From: Rallus limicola
Lineage: Eukaryota; Chordata; Aves; Gruiformes; Rallidae
Assembly (NCBI GenBank): GCA_022605955.1
Contig: JAKCOZ010000008.1
Location: forward strand, 19,215,583-19,279,582
Length of the DNA stretch: 64,000 bases
Reading direction: 5' to 3'
The position numbers were made by a program, and so were the translations under genes. The notes under the pieces were generated by a model, which had not been told where the DNA came from, made no database searches, and was given only the letters and a program-made list of their open reading frames with translations. Position 1 is the first letter of the stretch, and every line of letters starts with the position of its first letter. This document shows, in pieces, positions 53,401-64,000 of this stretch.

Positions 53401-55256
53401 TTATCATTGATTTTTTGCCCTTGTCAGAACTTAATGCGAACCTGGCAAAGTTGGCAGCTGGTTCAGTATTGAAAAAGTTGAAAAATATATGTCAGAACTT
53501 CCAAAATCTTTTAAGGTTGGTAAAGGATTCCAAGATCCTTTAAGTTCTATAAATAATGCTTGAAAATACCACGGAGCTTGTCACAGAGACATTTAAAATG
53601 GAAACTCAAATTTTTGACCCCCAGCATTCCATCTCTTTTGATGATTAAATCTTACATCCTTTAATAAGACTTTCTCAAAAAAAGTACATTTTCCATTTTA
53701 TTCCATAAAACCCATAAAATGTTTTAGTGGCTTCTGAGTAGAATTATTGGAAAATTGGAGGATTTATAATGTTTAAGTGAAGATTTGAAAAGCACTGACT
53801 GACAGCAAAAGTCAATGGAATAAAATTGTTTTGGGTAAAAAAAAAACTTTGAATGTACAACAATTAAGAAATTATCTTATTTCTGAAGAATTTTAAAATA
53901 ACAGGTTGTTCTACCCAGTATAACATGCAGAAGGAAATTCAAATGTAGTAGCAGATCTATTAATTGCTTTTTGACTGTAGTGGAGGAGCTGAACATCAAG
54001 GAGGAAAATCCATGGATAAAAGCTTAGAATTGGAAATGGAAGAGTTTTCACAGGATGAATTCTAAAAATTTTGCCCTTGGTAATATTCTTATAAGCTGTC
54101 TTTCAAAATTTTAGATACTGTTGGTCCCTAGGTGGCATTTGGCCGTTCTTTAGGGGGCGTTAATGTGGGGCAGCTGTATGAAATGCAGTAGAAAAGTATA
54201 TAAATTTTGAAGTAACAAAAACATTTAATAATCACCAATTGCCATCTACATTTATTTTGCTAGCCTAGCATTCAAATGTCACAGTAGCTGAAGTTGAGCC
54301 AAGCCATGGTCCTCCATATTTCCTCAAGTGTTTAATAATTCCTGACCTGAAAATTCTATAATAGATTTGACATTTGAGACTTAATATTGAATATCAAATG
54401 GTTTTGGTTATATGACTCAAAGTGGCAGTTTCTCAGCAGCTTTGAAGATGCCAATTCCACATTGTGGCTGCTTCTTCTCTTGGGTGTTTTCCTGTAGACT
54501 AGGAAGCTTATGTTTCTGTCTCTAAGTAGGCTTCTTAATATGAATCGACCAGAAAAGGTGGTCTACCAATCTGCAGTTTCAGTTTTTAAAATAAAGCCTT
54601 GAGCATTTTCATGGATAAGGTTTTAAACAAGTTTACTGTAGATGGTAAAGGATTCAGAGGTCACTGTTACGGATCATGCTGTGACAGTGTGCTCCTGCTG
54701 GTCTCCATTTAGAAGTTGATTTCTGTAATGGGGAACAAACAGTTATGAAACCTTCAATTTTGAAAGATAAATTTCAAATCTGTACATCAGGAAGAATCAA
54801 ACTTGAAGAAGTTGGGGATGCTGTGGGGTGGTGTTGATGTTTAAAATAATGGAAAAAAAAAAAAAACGAAACCCAAAAGCAATCTAAGCATCTCATAGTT
54901 TGAGAAGGGCAAGTATGTTAACGTTACCTTGTCAGGTATTAAGATGGGACTACGGTGTCTTGGCAGCTTCCCTCTCCTTATTAGCCAGCTGGATTACAGC
55001 AGCAGTTCGTCCAAGGAAGTAATTCTTACAACCAGATATCTAGCTTCTCTGCCAGCTCACATTTAGTTTTGAAAGCAATTAACTACAAGGAACTTGATTG
55101 CATCCAGCCAGTAATTTCCTTTGGACTCAGAGATAATAACAGAAACAGAACCAGAAATAGTGCTCTGATGCTACACACAATGTAATTTAATGCAATTCTT
55201 CTAGCCTTCATCTATATGAATATTAAGCAAATGAGTTAAAAACTTTTCTATCCCTC

Positions 55257-55281
55257 TTTTTTTTTCTTTTTTTTTTTTTTT
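55257..55281. repeat. Interrupted poly(T) tract
   Basis: T9, then C, then a T run of about 15. Simple sequence in the intron. Confidence 0.85.
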
Positions 55282-57728
55282 ATTCAATCACAAAGCTACT
55301 ATGGTCCCCAGAAGTGATCCATGGTCTGATTATAGTGTGTGTGTTTTTACTGGAGGTTGCACAGATCTTCTGTTGTAACTGCAGCATTTATATTGTAATT
55401 AAGGTTGTGTCAGTGTTTCTGTTATGACCTTGCTTCAACAAATTACTCCAGGCTGAAACTTGATGTACAAGAGCAAAATTCATTCTTTGCAATACACAGG
55501 AAATAGGCTGTGTTTCTCTGTGTGGCAATAGCACATTCTCCACTCTTTTTCATTGTATTGACTTTTTTTCTTATAAATCACAGTTTGGGTGCAATTCATT
55601 TTAAAATTGGCAATACTGCAAAGAACAAGAAGCACAGAAAGATTTTTTTTTTTCCTATGTGAATCCTGAAAAAAAATCCAGTGAACACATGTTTAACTGC
55701 AGAAAGAGGCCAAAAAAAAAAGGTTCTCTTCAAAGCATGTTAGCGGTGAAGGGGGAGGGAGATTGGAGAGGAAGTATCCCAGTGAACATAAAAATTTTTC
55801 ATCTGCGCTGCTTTCTTCCTCAAGTTGGAACTTCCAGCAAGATGCCTTTCCAATCTAAGTCTGTGTGGTCCATCTAGCTTTTCCTTCCCCATCATCATCT
55901 GTACCGCAGGCTCACATAAGCACGTAGCTATTTACAATGCAGTTCTATTACTGTGGCTTATTTTCTTTCAAACTATCTCTTCCCCACAAGTAGAACAAAT
56001 GAATGCATCCCACCCCCTTCATGAAATTATTCTCCCAAGGGAGAAATGTTTCTTACCTTTTGCACCTCCACCAAAATCCAAGAAAATTCTGTCCCTTCCA
56101 GCTATTCCTGCCTGATAAAAAGGCAAAGTGCTTGTGAAAATAAAAACTATTCCACTAGACAGTCCTCAGTCACTGGAGTTTGGGATCTAGTCCTGCTTTT
56201 CAGGTTTGATAAGGTTGGTACCTTGAGTGACTGGTCTTTATGCTGCTTCTTTTGTCAGTGAAGAGACTACATCCTCCAGGGAATGGTGCAGAACATTGCT
56301 GAAACCTGAAGGCAAATAACCTACACCTTCAATTTTTCCTTTAGCTTAGAATTTCTACATTTTATAAGTCATCAGAAAGGAAGGATAATTGAAAAACTGG
56401 CTGATAATTCTACTTTTTATGCAGAAACTGTACTGACAATTATTTCCACAATTGAGAGTATTTCCTTCTGCTTTTTAAGATTTTTTTTTAAAAAAGAGCA
56501 TTATAAAAGCAGATTGTATTTCTAATGTAAAATTGTGGAAATAATTAAAGGTTATTGTCTGTGTTCTTCCTCCTCGTTTTGTCAATGTATCTGTAGGACA
56601 TAGGGTCAGTAGAAACTGATGAGGCCAGCAGGAGATTTGAAGCTAATGTGATGTTATGCTCCTAATATCCTCTTCCTAATCATGTACTTAGGAAAATGAG
56701 TTAAGCTCAAGAAAATATATGCACAAAGGTGTATATATTTTACTTATATTTGACTAAGGCCAGTTTCCTTAGTTATTTATTTACATAGTGTTAAAAAAAA
56801 CAAACTCTTTCCAATAAAAAAAATGGATTAGTTTATCACTTAAGGAGAGCTACCAGCGGGAGTTTAATACACAATCAGATAACAGATTAGTTTACAAAGC
56901 CATCCTGCAATTAGAGATGCTTAGGTTTGAATGTGCCCTCCTTACCCCTCCTCCCTGCACCTCTGGTAGATACATCCGTGCTTGCAGCTTGTTGCAATTT
57001 AATATTGTGGCTATGATGGTTTGCTCCAGGAAGATCTTCACAGAGGAGCGATGTTAGCTGTAATGTCTAGCTATTGCTTTATTAGTTACATTTCTATGGA
57101 GTGAAGCAACTATTAAAATATTTGCTTCATTTGTAGACTGAGGGGTGCTCCCATCTCTAAATGATTTACATTATATACAACAGCATTTTTCTCTGTAGTG
57201 AAGTAAGAGGTTGAAATCTGGTTTGAAACAGAAACAGCTATTAAAAGTAGTACTACATTACAGCCACTTCCATGCATTCCTACTCCTTTGAGGATCTGGC
57301 TTGTCAGCAGTGATATGTTCCTGAGTATAATGACTACTTTTTTAAAAAAAAAGCCCAAAAGATCCCACAGCCTACCATCTGATTAAAGATACGTAAATGG
57401 AGAAAATAACTGAAAGGAACTTGGAACAAATTCACACAATCTCTGTGCACCCACCAGAACATTTTTTTTCTTTTGTAACTTGTTATTTGTGTTCTCCTTC
57501 TTTTCTTTCTTCATCTGTACAACACTGAGCAAACTACCATCTCTGGGAATGCCTGGGCAGCAGCTACTCCTTTAACAGTTAGGATGTAAAATGTAAGTGG
57601 GACTGTCAGCAAAACTCGCTGTGTTCTTGCTATTATATTTCCCAAGTGACAAAATGGTTTGCAGTTGTATTTAGTTACATTTCAACTAAACCATTGCAGA
57701 ATAGTTTTCCAGAACTCATAGAGTAGCC

Positions 57729-57811
57729 AAAATTAAATAAGGAAACTGAATCAAAAGAGACATAGAAAAATTAAATAAGGAAACTGAATCAAAAGAGACA
57801 TAGAAAAATTA
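57729..57811. repeat. 38-bp tandem duplication (about 2.2 copies)
   Basis: TTAAATAAGGAAACTGAATC then AAAAGAGACATAGAAAAA appears at 57733 and again at 57771, identical across the unit, with a partial third start (AAAAATTA) at 57804. The identity implies a recent event. Confidence 0.92.
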
Positions 57812-59115
57812 GGATCTTTAAATGCAATTTACAATTGTCAGTGAAGCTGTACTTCTAGATAGTGCTCTTCTCCTCCCGCCTTGTTAGAGGCTTTTCATGC
57901 AATAATGTTTCAGGTGCTATAATATCACTTGAATATGAAAGCATTCTGTTTACTTCATGAAAGCTGACTAGGTTCAAATGTAGAAGTGTATCTGAAGGGG
58001 GATGGTTAGTATAAGCCTCAACTCTCATTTTGAAACAGGATTCCATGACTGTATAAAGATATGGTTAAAGAAAAAAAGACCTGCTACATCTTCATATTAA
58101 CCTTCAACATTATAGATGAACAGTGATTACTGCCAAGTCACAGTACCATTCTGTTAGAGCTTGATATAATATTTAACGTTGTTTTGGGATGTGTGATCAT
58201 GTGATTCCTACTTTCTACATGGCAACCAATGCAGAAACAATCTGTCAGGGACTGTCATTGAGGATCAATGCTAAATGTTACTCAGCAGGATGCAGACTGT
58301 ATCTCGGTGGGTGTCCTCCTACTATGCTTTGATTATGTTTGTTGTAAAGAAAAGCCTACTTGTGCTTACAGCATTCATATTTCACCCCCACTGTGGAAGA
58401 CATATTGCACCCTCTTGATTTGTCCCTGTTTCAACAAGATGTGTTGTTTAAAAACATATACACAGCATTTTCAAAGATTCCTTCAGCATAATCTGATTAT
58501 AAAGGGGTTATGTGACAGTTTGTCTCTGCTGCTTATTGTGGGGCTTAAATCTCTGAGAACAAGCTGACTGATGAACATCCATACAGTGTAGAGTCTGATG
58601 GCAGCTGTGGTTCAAAAATGTTGTTTTGGGGCAGATCTAAGGTCATCTGAGGAGGTACTTTGGCATACACTAAGGTAACAGAAGGATTTTATACTACTTA
58701 ATGCTACTTATAACTTCGTTAGATAACAATACTATAGGCTGGGTATGTGGGGGGGAAATGTAATTAAACGGAGTGGTAGTTTATTAACTTAAAGTGAGAA
58801 GGGAAGGGAACAGAGGGAGGATTTTTTTCTGCTTTACTGCGTGACTGGGAAGTACTGAGCCTGCTTATTCATCTCTGAGCACTGATAAATAAATATGTTT
58901 ATGTATTGTGAAAGAGAAAACAGATAATACACTGGACGGCAATCTGACCTGTTGTTTTTCTAAAAGGCTATTTCAAGGAAAAATATGTATTTCAGTGAGC
59001 ATGTCTGTGCATTCTGTGTGACACAAACACTCAGCCGTGACTTCCCATTGCCTCTTAATGTTTGCTGTCTTTGGTACAATTTTATAACGCTGGTGCTCTA
59101 CTAACAAACTTCCAG

Positions 59116-59212
59116 GCATGAACGAATACATACTAGAAGACCTTACCATGTGGATGGAGCAGACAAGTACTCTCTAGATGATGATCTGGTAAATCTAGAA
59201 GTTCTAGATGAG
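59116..59212 (+). CDS. MYO3B: MYO3B exon e: kinase-motor linker
   Basis: The 97-nt exon has acceptor AACTTCCAG| and donor |GTACTG. The first base completes Arg, then 32 codons [20 protein letters not shown] and [12 protein letters not shown], ending on a codon boundary (phase 0). It joins kinase to motor. [21 protein letters not shown] is the part that best separates MYO3B from MYO3A in my memory, and DDLxxLxVLDE is the usual class III entry into the motor. It is asymmetric (2 in, 0 out), so skipping it alone would shift the frame. Confidence 0.96.
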
Positions 59213-60047
59213 GTACTGTACTGTATGAATAGCCGTTTCTGACAATTGCGCCTCACATTTTCTTGTTTCTGCTTTTTAGTCTTCTAACAGAATAAGAGGA
59301 GTGCTTCTTTCAAGCTTTTGTTTCACCATGGAAAAAGTATTGCCATGTGATTGATCTGCTAACATTATTTTGTTAATATTCTATATAGTAACATAAAATC
59401 AGCAGCATTTAATGCTATTGTGTAGAAGAATTTAATTGAATTATGATAGTTTAAACAATTATGTGAGTTTCCTAAAATGTGAAATTTAGTCATGAAGATC
59501 TAGATTTAAGTGACTTTTCCTAAAATTGATGGATTTATACAGGGTAAAAAGTGATAAAACAATATTTCACTATATCAACTGTATGAAGTATATCCATTGT
59601 GTTGATGATCCTTAAATTTCACACCAGCAGGAAAAAGACATAATACATAATTGTGCTTGTGTCCTGTTTAAAGCAGTGTCCTATTGCTACTTTAAAATTT
59701 AATCCTTGTAAAAATGAAAATTATTATCCTTGTTTCATGATTAAATAATTAAAAAATAAATAAATAAAAAAAGTGCAACAATAATGTGCATGGCCATTTT
59801 ATCTCCAGAAGGTATAACAAAATTACCCGACTGGTATAACCTGGAAATAGGAGTTGCTGTTTAACTTAGTTTTATGGCATTATCAGGAGTTTTGAAAATT
59901 TGTTTTGTTTTGTGGTGTTAGAATTTGACAAGTAATGAGTAATATTTATAACAAATATTTCTTGATTAGTGGTCTCAGTATATTTACAATTATCTTCCTA
60001 AGTGGGAAAATACTTTTTAACTATCAAACTTTCTGTAATCTTCTCAG
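59213..60047 (+). other. MYO3B: Intron, 835 bp
   Basis: Donor GTACTG, acceptor TCTTCTCAG, phase 0. AT-rich, with an AAAT-type simple repeat around 59752-59772. A faint MIR-like block (ATTATTATCCTTGTTTCATG, about 59719) is too weak to call. Confidence 0.85.
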
Positions 60048-60164
60048 GATACGATTATCCATCAGCTGCAGAAACGCTATGCTGACTTACAAATTTATAC
60101 TTATGTTGGAGACATTTTAATAGCCTTAAATCCCTTCCAGAATCTCAGCATTTATTCTCCCCAG
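60048..60164 (+). CDS. MYO3B: MYO3B exon f: start of myosin motor
   Basis: The 117-nt exon has acceptor TTCTCAG| and donor |GTAAGA, phase 0 on both sides. It encodes 39 codons: [39 protein letters not shown]. This is the myosin motor N-terminal segment; the [15 protein letters not shown] stretch is the conserved purine-binding region of myosins (family motif NPxxxxxxY). As in other class III myosins, no SH3-like N-terminal subdomain precedes it because the kinase takes that place. Phase-symmetric. Confidence 0.97.
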
Positions 60165-61006
60165 GTAAGAGAGACTCCAAGCTGTGGACAGTACTCACTT
60201 TACATTTTATATTAACACCACTGACTAAAATACTTAAGTGCTGTTGGAAGCTAGGAGCACAGACTAAACTCCAGCCTTTTCTTCTTCCAGAAAACTGGCT
60301 ACAATTTTTTAAATTCAGTCTCATTTAATTTCATTCGTTTCTGTTTGGTAGCACAAATTGCACAGGAGGGATGAAGATTACCCCAGCCACAGTAGTGTCT
60401 CTTGTCTGGTATTTAGGGCTTTCTTCTGGGAAACAGAAGACGGTTATATGAACTTCCTCATGCTGAGGCTGTTGCTTCCTAATGAATTGCTCTGATTCTT
60501 GGCTTATTGTTTGTCCTGTGACATCACCTCCTGCTTAAAAGAAACAAGTGAATCAAATGCTGTAAAGATAGGGACAGATGAGTTCTCTACCAATATGAAG
60601 AGAGGTGGAGCCATAAATCTTAGTCTCTATAGATGCCTAAATCAGGGTTGCAAGTAGAGAGGACATATTTTACATTCACTATTATCTTTGAAGTTTCTTT
60701 TGTATAAAGTTATTTCCTTGGTTGAACGCTTGTGTTTGAAATTCTGTTCCTAGTGATACAGTTCTCTTCACTGTCTCGTGTGGGAAATTTCAGAGTGCAT
60801 TTTAGGTGGGGTAATTTGTATTCTGGAAGTTGGGCAGTGCCAAGAATTACCATTCTTCTTCCAGGTGATTCAGTGGAGTTGCTGTGGTAAAACAGGCAAC
60901 TACCTGTTGTTGAGCAGGCAGAAGATAGTCACTGTCCTCTTTTCAGTTCTTAATTATGGAGCTAAGTTGCATATTTTGACTATCATGTGTTCTTTTTAAA
61001 ATGTAG
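60165..61006 (+). other. MYO3B: Intron, 842 bp
   Basis: Donor GTAAGA, acceptor TTAAAATGTAG, phase 0. The pyrimidine tract before the acceptor is short (TTCTTTTT at about 60989-60997), so this is the weakest acceptor in the set. A 73-codon open frame (60778-60999) ends before the exon and is not coding. Confidence 0.85.
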
Positions 61007-61111
61007 TTCTCCAAGCTTTACCATGGTGTCAAGCGTTCATCAAATCCCCCACATATATTTGCTTCTGCTGATGCTGCCTACCAAAGTATGGTTACATTCA
61101 GCAAAGATCAG
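61007..61111 (+). CDS. MYO3B: MYO3B exon g: motor N-terminal region
   Basis: The 105-nt exon has donor |GTAAAA, phase 0 on both sides. It encodes 35 codons: [20 protein letters not shown] and [15 protein letters not shown]. PPHIFAxADxAY is the conserved motor segment just before the P-loop exon. The YHGVKR and SADAAYQ variants match remembered MYO3B and differ from MYO3A (which has YxGSKR and MADLGYQ). Phase-symmetric. Confidence 0.97.
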
Positions 61112-63928
61112 GTAAAAACTTGTTTTGGTTTAGAGCTCATATTAACTGTATTGCTGCTTTGCTACATGGCTGTGGGTAATTTTCTGTTACGTTATACTTC
61201 GGGAAATTTTTTTCTTAGAGCCTTGTATTCCTACATCAGGAAAATCAGAGTAAAAATATAGTCAGGTTTGGGAATTCTGAAGAGAACACAGTGGCCTAAA
61301 AGAGACTACAAGGCCAAATAAGATGATAGGACTACTTGATCAATATTGTTTACTGGGCACCCATGAAGTCCTGGCAGTTGACATCAGCTGCAGAATGTTG
61401 CTGCACACTCTGAGTCTGGGCTGCCTTGCACCAGGTGTTGCAGTGATTTACATGTGTGTAAAATAGGAGGATATTGATGCCATAGCAGATGAACAGAGTT
61501 CAAATGAACAGCTTTCCTTTTTGCATAAAGACACTGTTGAGCAATGGATAGTCAATTCCTTGAACTACATGTCACAAAAAATAGGAAACTTTTTTTTTTA
61601 GTAAAATACGTTAAAGATAGATCTACTTTAAATATAACAAGGACACAAAAACAATTACATAGCAATGATTTTAATGAGAATGAAGTACCATGCTGTAGAA
61701 GCTAGACTTCTTTTTATTACATTCTTAAGATTGCAACTTTGTAATTTTTCTACTTTTATGTGCTGTATTTAAATCAATGTTGAGGGCTAATTATTTTAAT
61801 TTATAAAATCCTCCTGATTCTACCATGCACATCACACAGTAACTCATACATTATCTTTTTTTAAATCAAAAAACCAAAATAAAATAATAAAAGCCCTGCA
61901 ATCAGAAAATACCAAGCAAAGAAGACAAATAAAAGGGATATGGAAGATGAAGAAAAAGAGGAGTTCTACTAGGTATGTGGAAGTATACTGGCCTAAGAGA
62001 TGGCTAGTACTTCTTTAACAGCTTATATGCTCTTTGATAGAGGCATTAAAGTAAACAAGTAGTCATGTAAAATAACTTACTTGACAACTTGTTATCTGGG
62101 GGAAAAAAAGAATTTAGTTTTGACATCAAGCCATCAGGCTAACTTTGTGCATCTTTAATATTATATCTTATACCCATTTAAGAGGTTATTTGCATTTAGA
62201 TCTAAAACAGTTTCCTGTTTTCTGTTTGCAAAAGATTATAGGGGCATGTTTGTCTCTATTACCTGGCCAATGTTTCGTTGGTTCTTCAAGTAAAGGTGCA
62301 TTAGCTAAGCACTGTAATCCAATAAAAAACTTTATTGTTTCTGTTTGTTTTATGGTGGTGGTTCATCCCTAAACAGTGGCTGAGCACCACACACTGCTAG
62401 CTCACTGCAGTAGGAGAAACAGAGCCTCCATGGGCGGGGATAAGGACAGTTTACTGACAAAAGCACCATGAAAGAGGAGTAATAACAGCCCTTGTTTTTT
62501 CCTGTGAAGCCTGAAAATTGTCTCCCAACTATAACATTTCTTCTGAGGTTGAAGCCATGTTCTGGCCAATTCTACCAGAGTTTGAGTCCTACAAAAACTC
62601 ATGGAATTTAACTGCATAAACTGTTATTCATGGCTTCTCTAGTCACACAAAGACAATTATGTTAGATCATAACCCTGTAAAATCCATTGATGGATTGTCT
62701 GTTTCCAAGAACAAAAATATATGTCAGGAAGGAAATAAGCTGCTAATATCATGTTGCATATATTATTTAGTCAATCCCTGTACCTGCTGTCAGACACCAC
62801 GAGACACCACCAGAGAACTGCTACATGTTTCAGACCTTTGCACAAAGCTCAGTTCTTGATGAAGTGTCATTGCACCATGTATTTTAGGTTCTTGTGTCTT
62901 TTCCCAGCCAAAAATCTTGACATTCACAGTGTGGAGCAAGTAATTTTCAGGTGTTTGCATAAAAATACATGAATCTATGCAACTGCTTAATGTTAACAAT
63001 TTAATTATGCATCAGTCATCTTAAGTAGAGTAGTACTTGTACTAGTGATCTGTAGAATACATGAAAAAATGGGACTACTGTTAGAATTCTTACTTGTTAT
63101 GACCTGAAGTGTTCATGCTTCAGTGTTCAGGTGTGAACTGGCCTTCAGGGTGTACTGGCCTTCTAGTTCCATCTCACCCATGAAAGGTAACAGCAAAGAG
63201 GACGGTACCAAGTGATTTATACCATTCTAGCTAATCCCTGAGTCTGGAAGCCATTTGGAGAGCCTATAAAATACCACGTGTTAAAGACTGCTGACTCAGG
63301 AAGATGGATTTGTTCTCCCAGAATCATCCAATGAACAGATGCAGGTTTTTCTGAAAAGTTTAGTTGATAGTTTGCTGTTTTAGCTTGGATATCAGCTTGA
63401 ATATCACCTGCAGAATAACCTCTATACACAACAGCAGTTATTTAAGATTATTTTTAAATCCAGGAGTGGACTTCTGGTCAGTATATTAAATATAACTATA
63501 TCCTGTTTCATGCAAATTCATGTGAAGTCAATGCAGTGAGCTCAGATACGCTGTTGAATTATGTCACATCAACTGATCTGTGGTGATTTCCTGAGTTCTA
63601 AGCATTTGAAGGAAGTCACATATGTGCATAGAATGTGTTAGCCAGTAGATGTGGTCAGTCGTTTATATATTTTAGCCCTTAAAAATTCAATCACTCCTTT
63701 GCACATATGCACATTGCTATCAGGCATCGCAAGATGCTCTTGTAATCTAGGGAAGAATTATTACACTGGGTCTTTGCTGATCTTTCCTTTCAGAAGGGAC
63801 TTGAGGGCGTTGACCATTAAAGTACTTTGCAGTTTTGGTAGTAAACATTAAATAACAGATAGGGGCAGTAATAGCTGAAATCAACCATGTGGCAAGCTGT
63901 GTATTTAACTTCTGTTTTGTATGTTCAG
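61112..63928 (+). other. MYO3B: Intron, 2.8 kb
   Basis: Donor GTAAAA, acceptor TTGTATGTTCAG ending at 63928, phase 0. It holds an LTR fragment on the - strand (about 62355-62500). The rest is AT-rich with nothing recognised; open frames of 60-75 codons are taken as chance. Confidence 0.85.
62355..62500 (-). mobile_element. Fragment of the TGTCCTG-type ERV LTR (3' part)
   Basis: GGCTGAGCACCACACACTGC, TAGCTCACTGCAG and GGGGATAAGGACAGTTTACTG parallel the low-coordinate end of the LTR at 15951 (GAGCTGAGCCCCATGCAGC, CGCTTGCTCTAG, TTGGGATAAGGACAATTTACTG) in the same order and orientation. The part toward the LTR 5' end is not recognisable, so it is truncated or from a diverged subfamily. Borders are approximate. 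Confidence 0.6.
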
Positions 63929-64000
63929 TGTATTATCATCAGTGGAGAAAGTGGTGCTGGAAAGACAGAAAGTGCCCATCTGATCGTCCAACATTTGACC
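63929..64000 (+). CDS. MYO3B: MYO3B exon h (cut by window end): motor P-loop
   Basis: Acceptor TATGTTCAG|, phase 0, and 24 codons to the window edge: [20 protein letters not shown] then [12 protein letters not shown] (63944-63967) is the myosin ATP-binding P-loop; Lys binds the phosphates and Thr coordinates Mg2+. All key residues are intact, so the motor looks capable of ATP binding. The exon's 3' border is outside the window. Confidence 0.97.

Larger units (their letters stand above)
47547..59115 (+). other. MYO3B: Intron, 11.6 kb
   Basis: Donor GTACTG at 47547, acceptor AACTTCCAG ending at 59115, phase 2. Contents: a pyrimidine-rich stretch (about 49060-49510), a CR1 3' end (50227-50444), T-rich and A-rich runs (54855, 55257) and a 38-bp tandem duplication (57729-57811). 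No exon or RNA gene was recognised; open frames here are short and featureless. Confidence 0.85.

Noticed and set aside
59690..59745. Possible MIR fragment (ATTATTATCC..TTTCATG)
   Set aside because: Only a short AT-rich similarity; not distinguishable from background by eye.

Overview
The window is a stretch of vertebrate, almost certainly bird, nuclear DNA. It is AT-rich and long-introned, with no bacterial, viral-genome or organelle layout. The bird call rests on several CR1 LINE copies ending in the ATTCTATG-type 3' repeat, and on an avian-type ERV LTR beginning TGTCCTG. There are no mammalian Alu or L1 sequences.

The only protein-coding gene I can support is on the + strand. It is an internal part of a class III myosin, the fused Ste20-type kinase plus myosin motor. 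Eight exons with good splice sites join in frame into 278 codons. They cover the second half of the kinase domain (just after the DFG Asp-Phe, through the activation segment, APE, subdomain IX and the C-lobe), the kinase-motor linker, and the start of the motor up to and past the P-loop GESGAGKT. The linker and motor-start sequence matches my memory of MYO3B rather than MYO3A. The gene's 5' end (kinase N-lobe, catalytic loop, promoter) lies left of base 1, and most of the motor, IQ and tail regions lie right of base 64000.

Layout: 1-2558, end of an upstream intron; exon a 2559-2635; 8.9 kb intron; exon b 11554-11699; 23.9 kb intron holding an LTR, several CR1 copies and pyrimidine-rich tracts; exon c 35588-35653; 11.7 kb intron with a possible MIR-like SINE and a CR1; exon d 47391-47546; 11.6 kb intron with a CR1 and a 38-bp tandem duplication; exon e 59116-59212; then three closely spaced exons, f 60048-60164, g 61007-61111 and h 63929-64000 (cut by the window edge). 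Introns are 9-24 kb on the kinase side and mostly under 3 kb once the motor begins.

I found no convincing new biological system. The items worth a second look are the intron-scale change at the kinase/motor boundary, in-frame skippable kinase exons, candidate conserved non-coding blocks, an LTR with apparent target-site duplications, and small tandem repeats. Most ORFs of 60-170 codons outside these exons look like chance ORFs in intron sequence.
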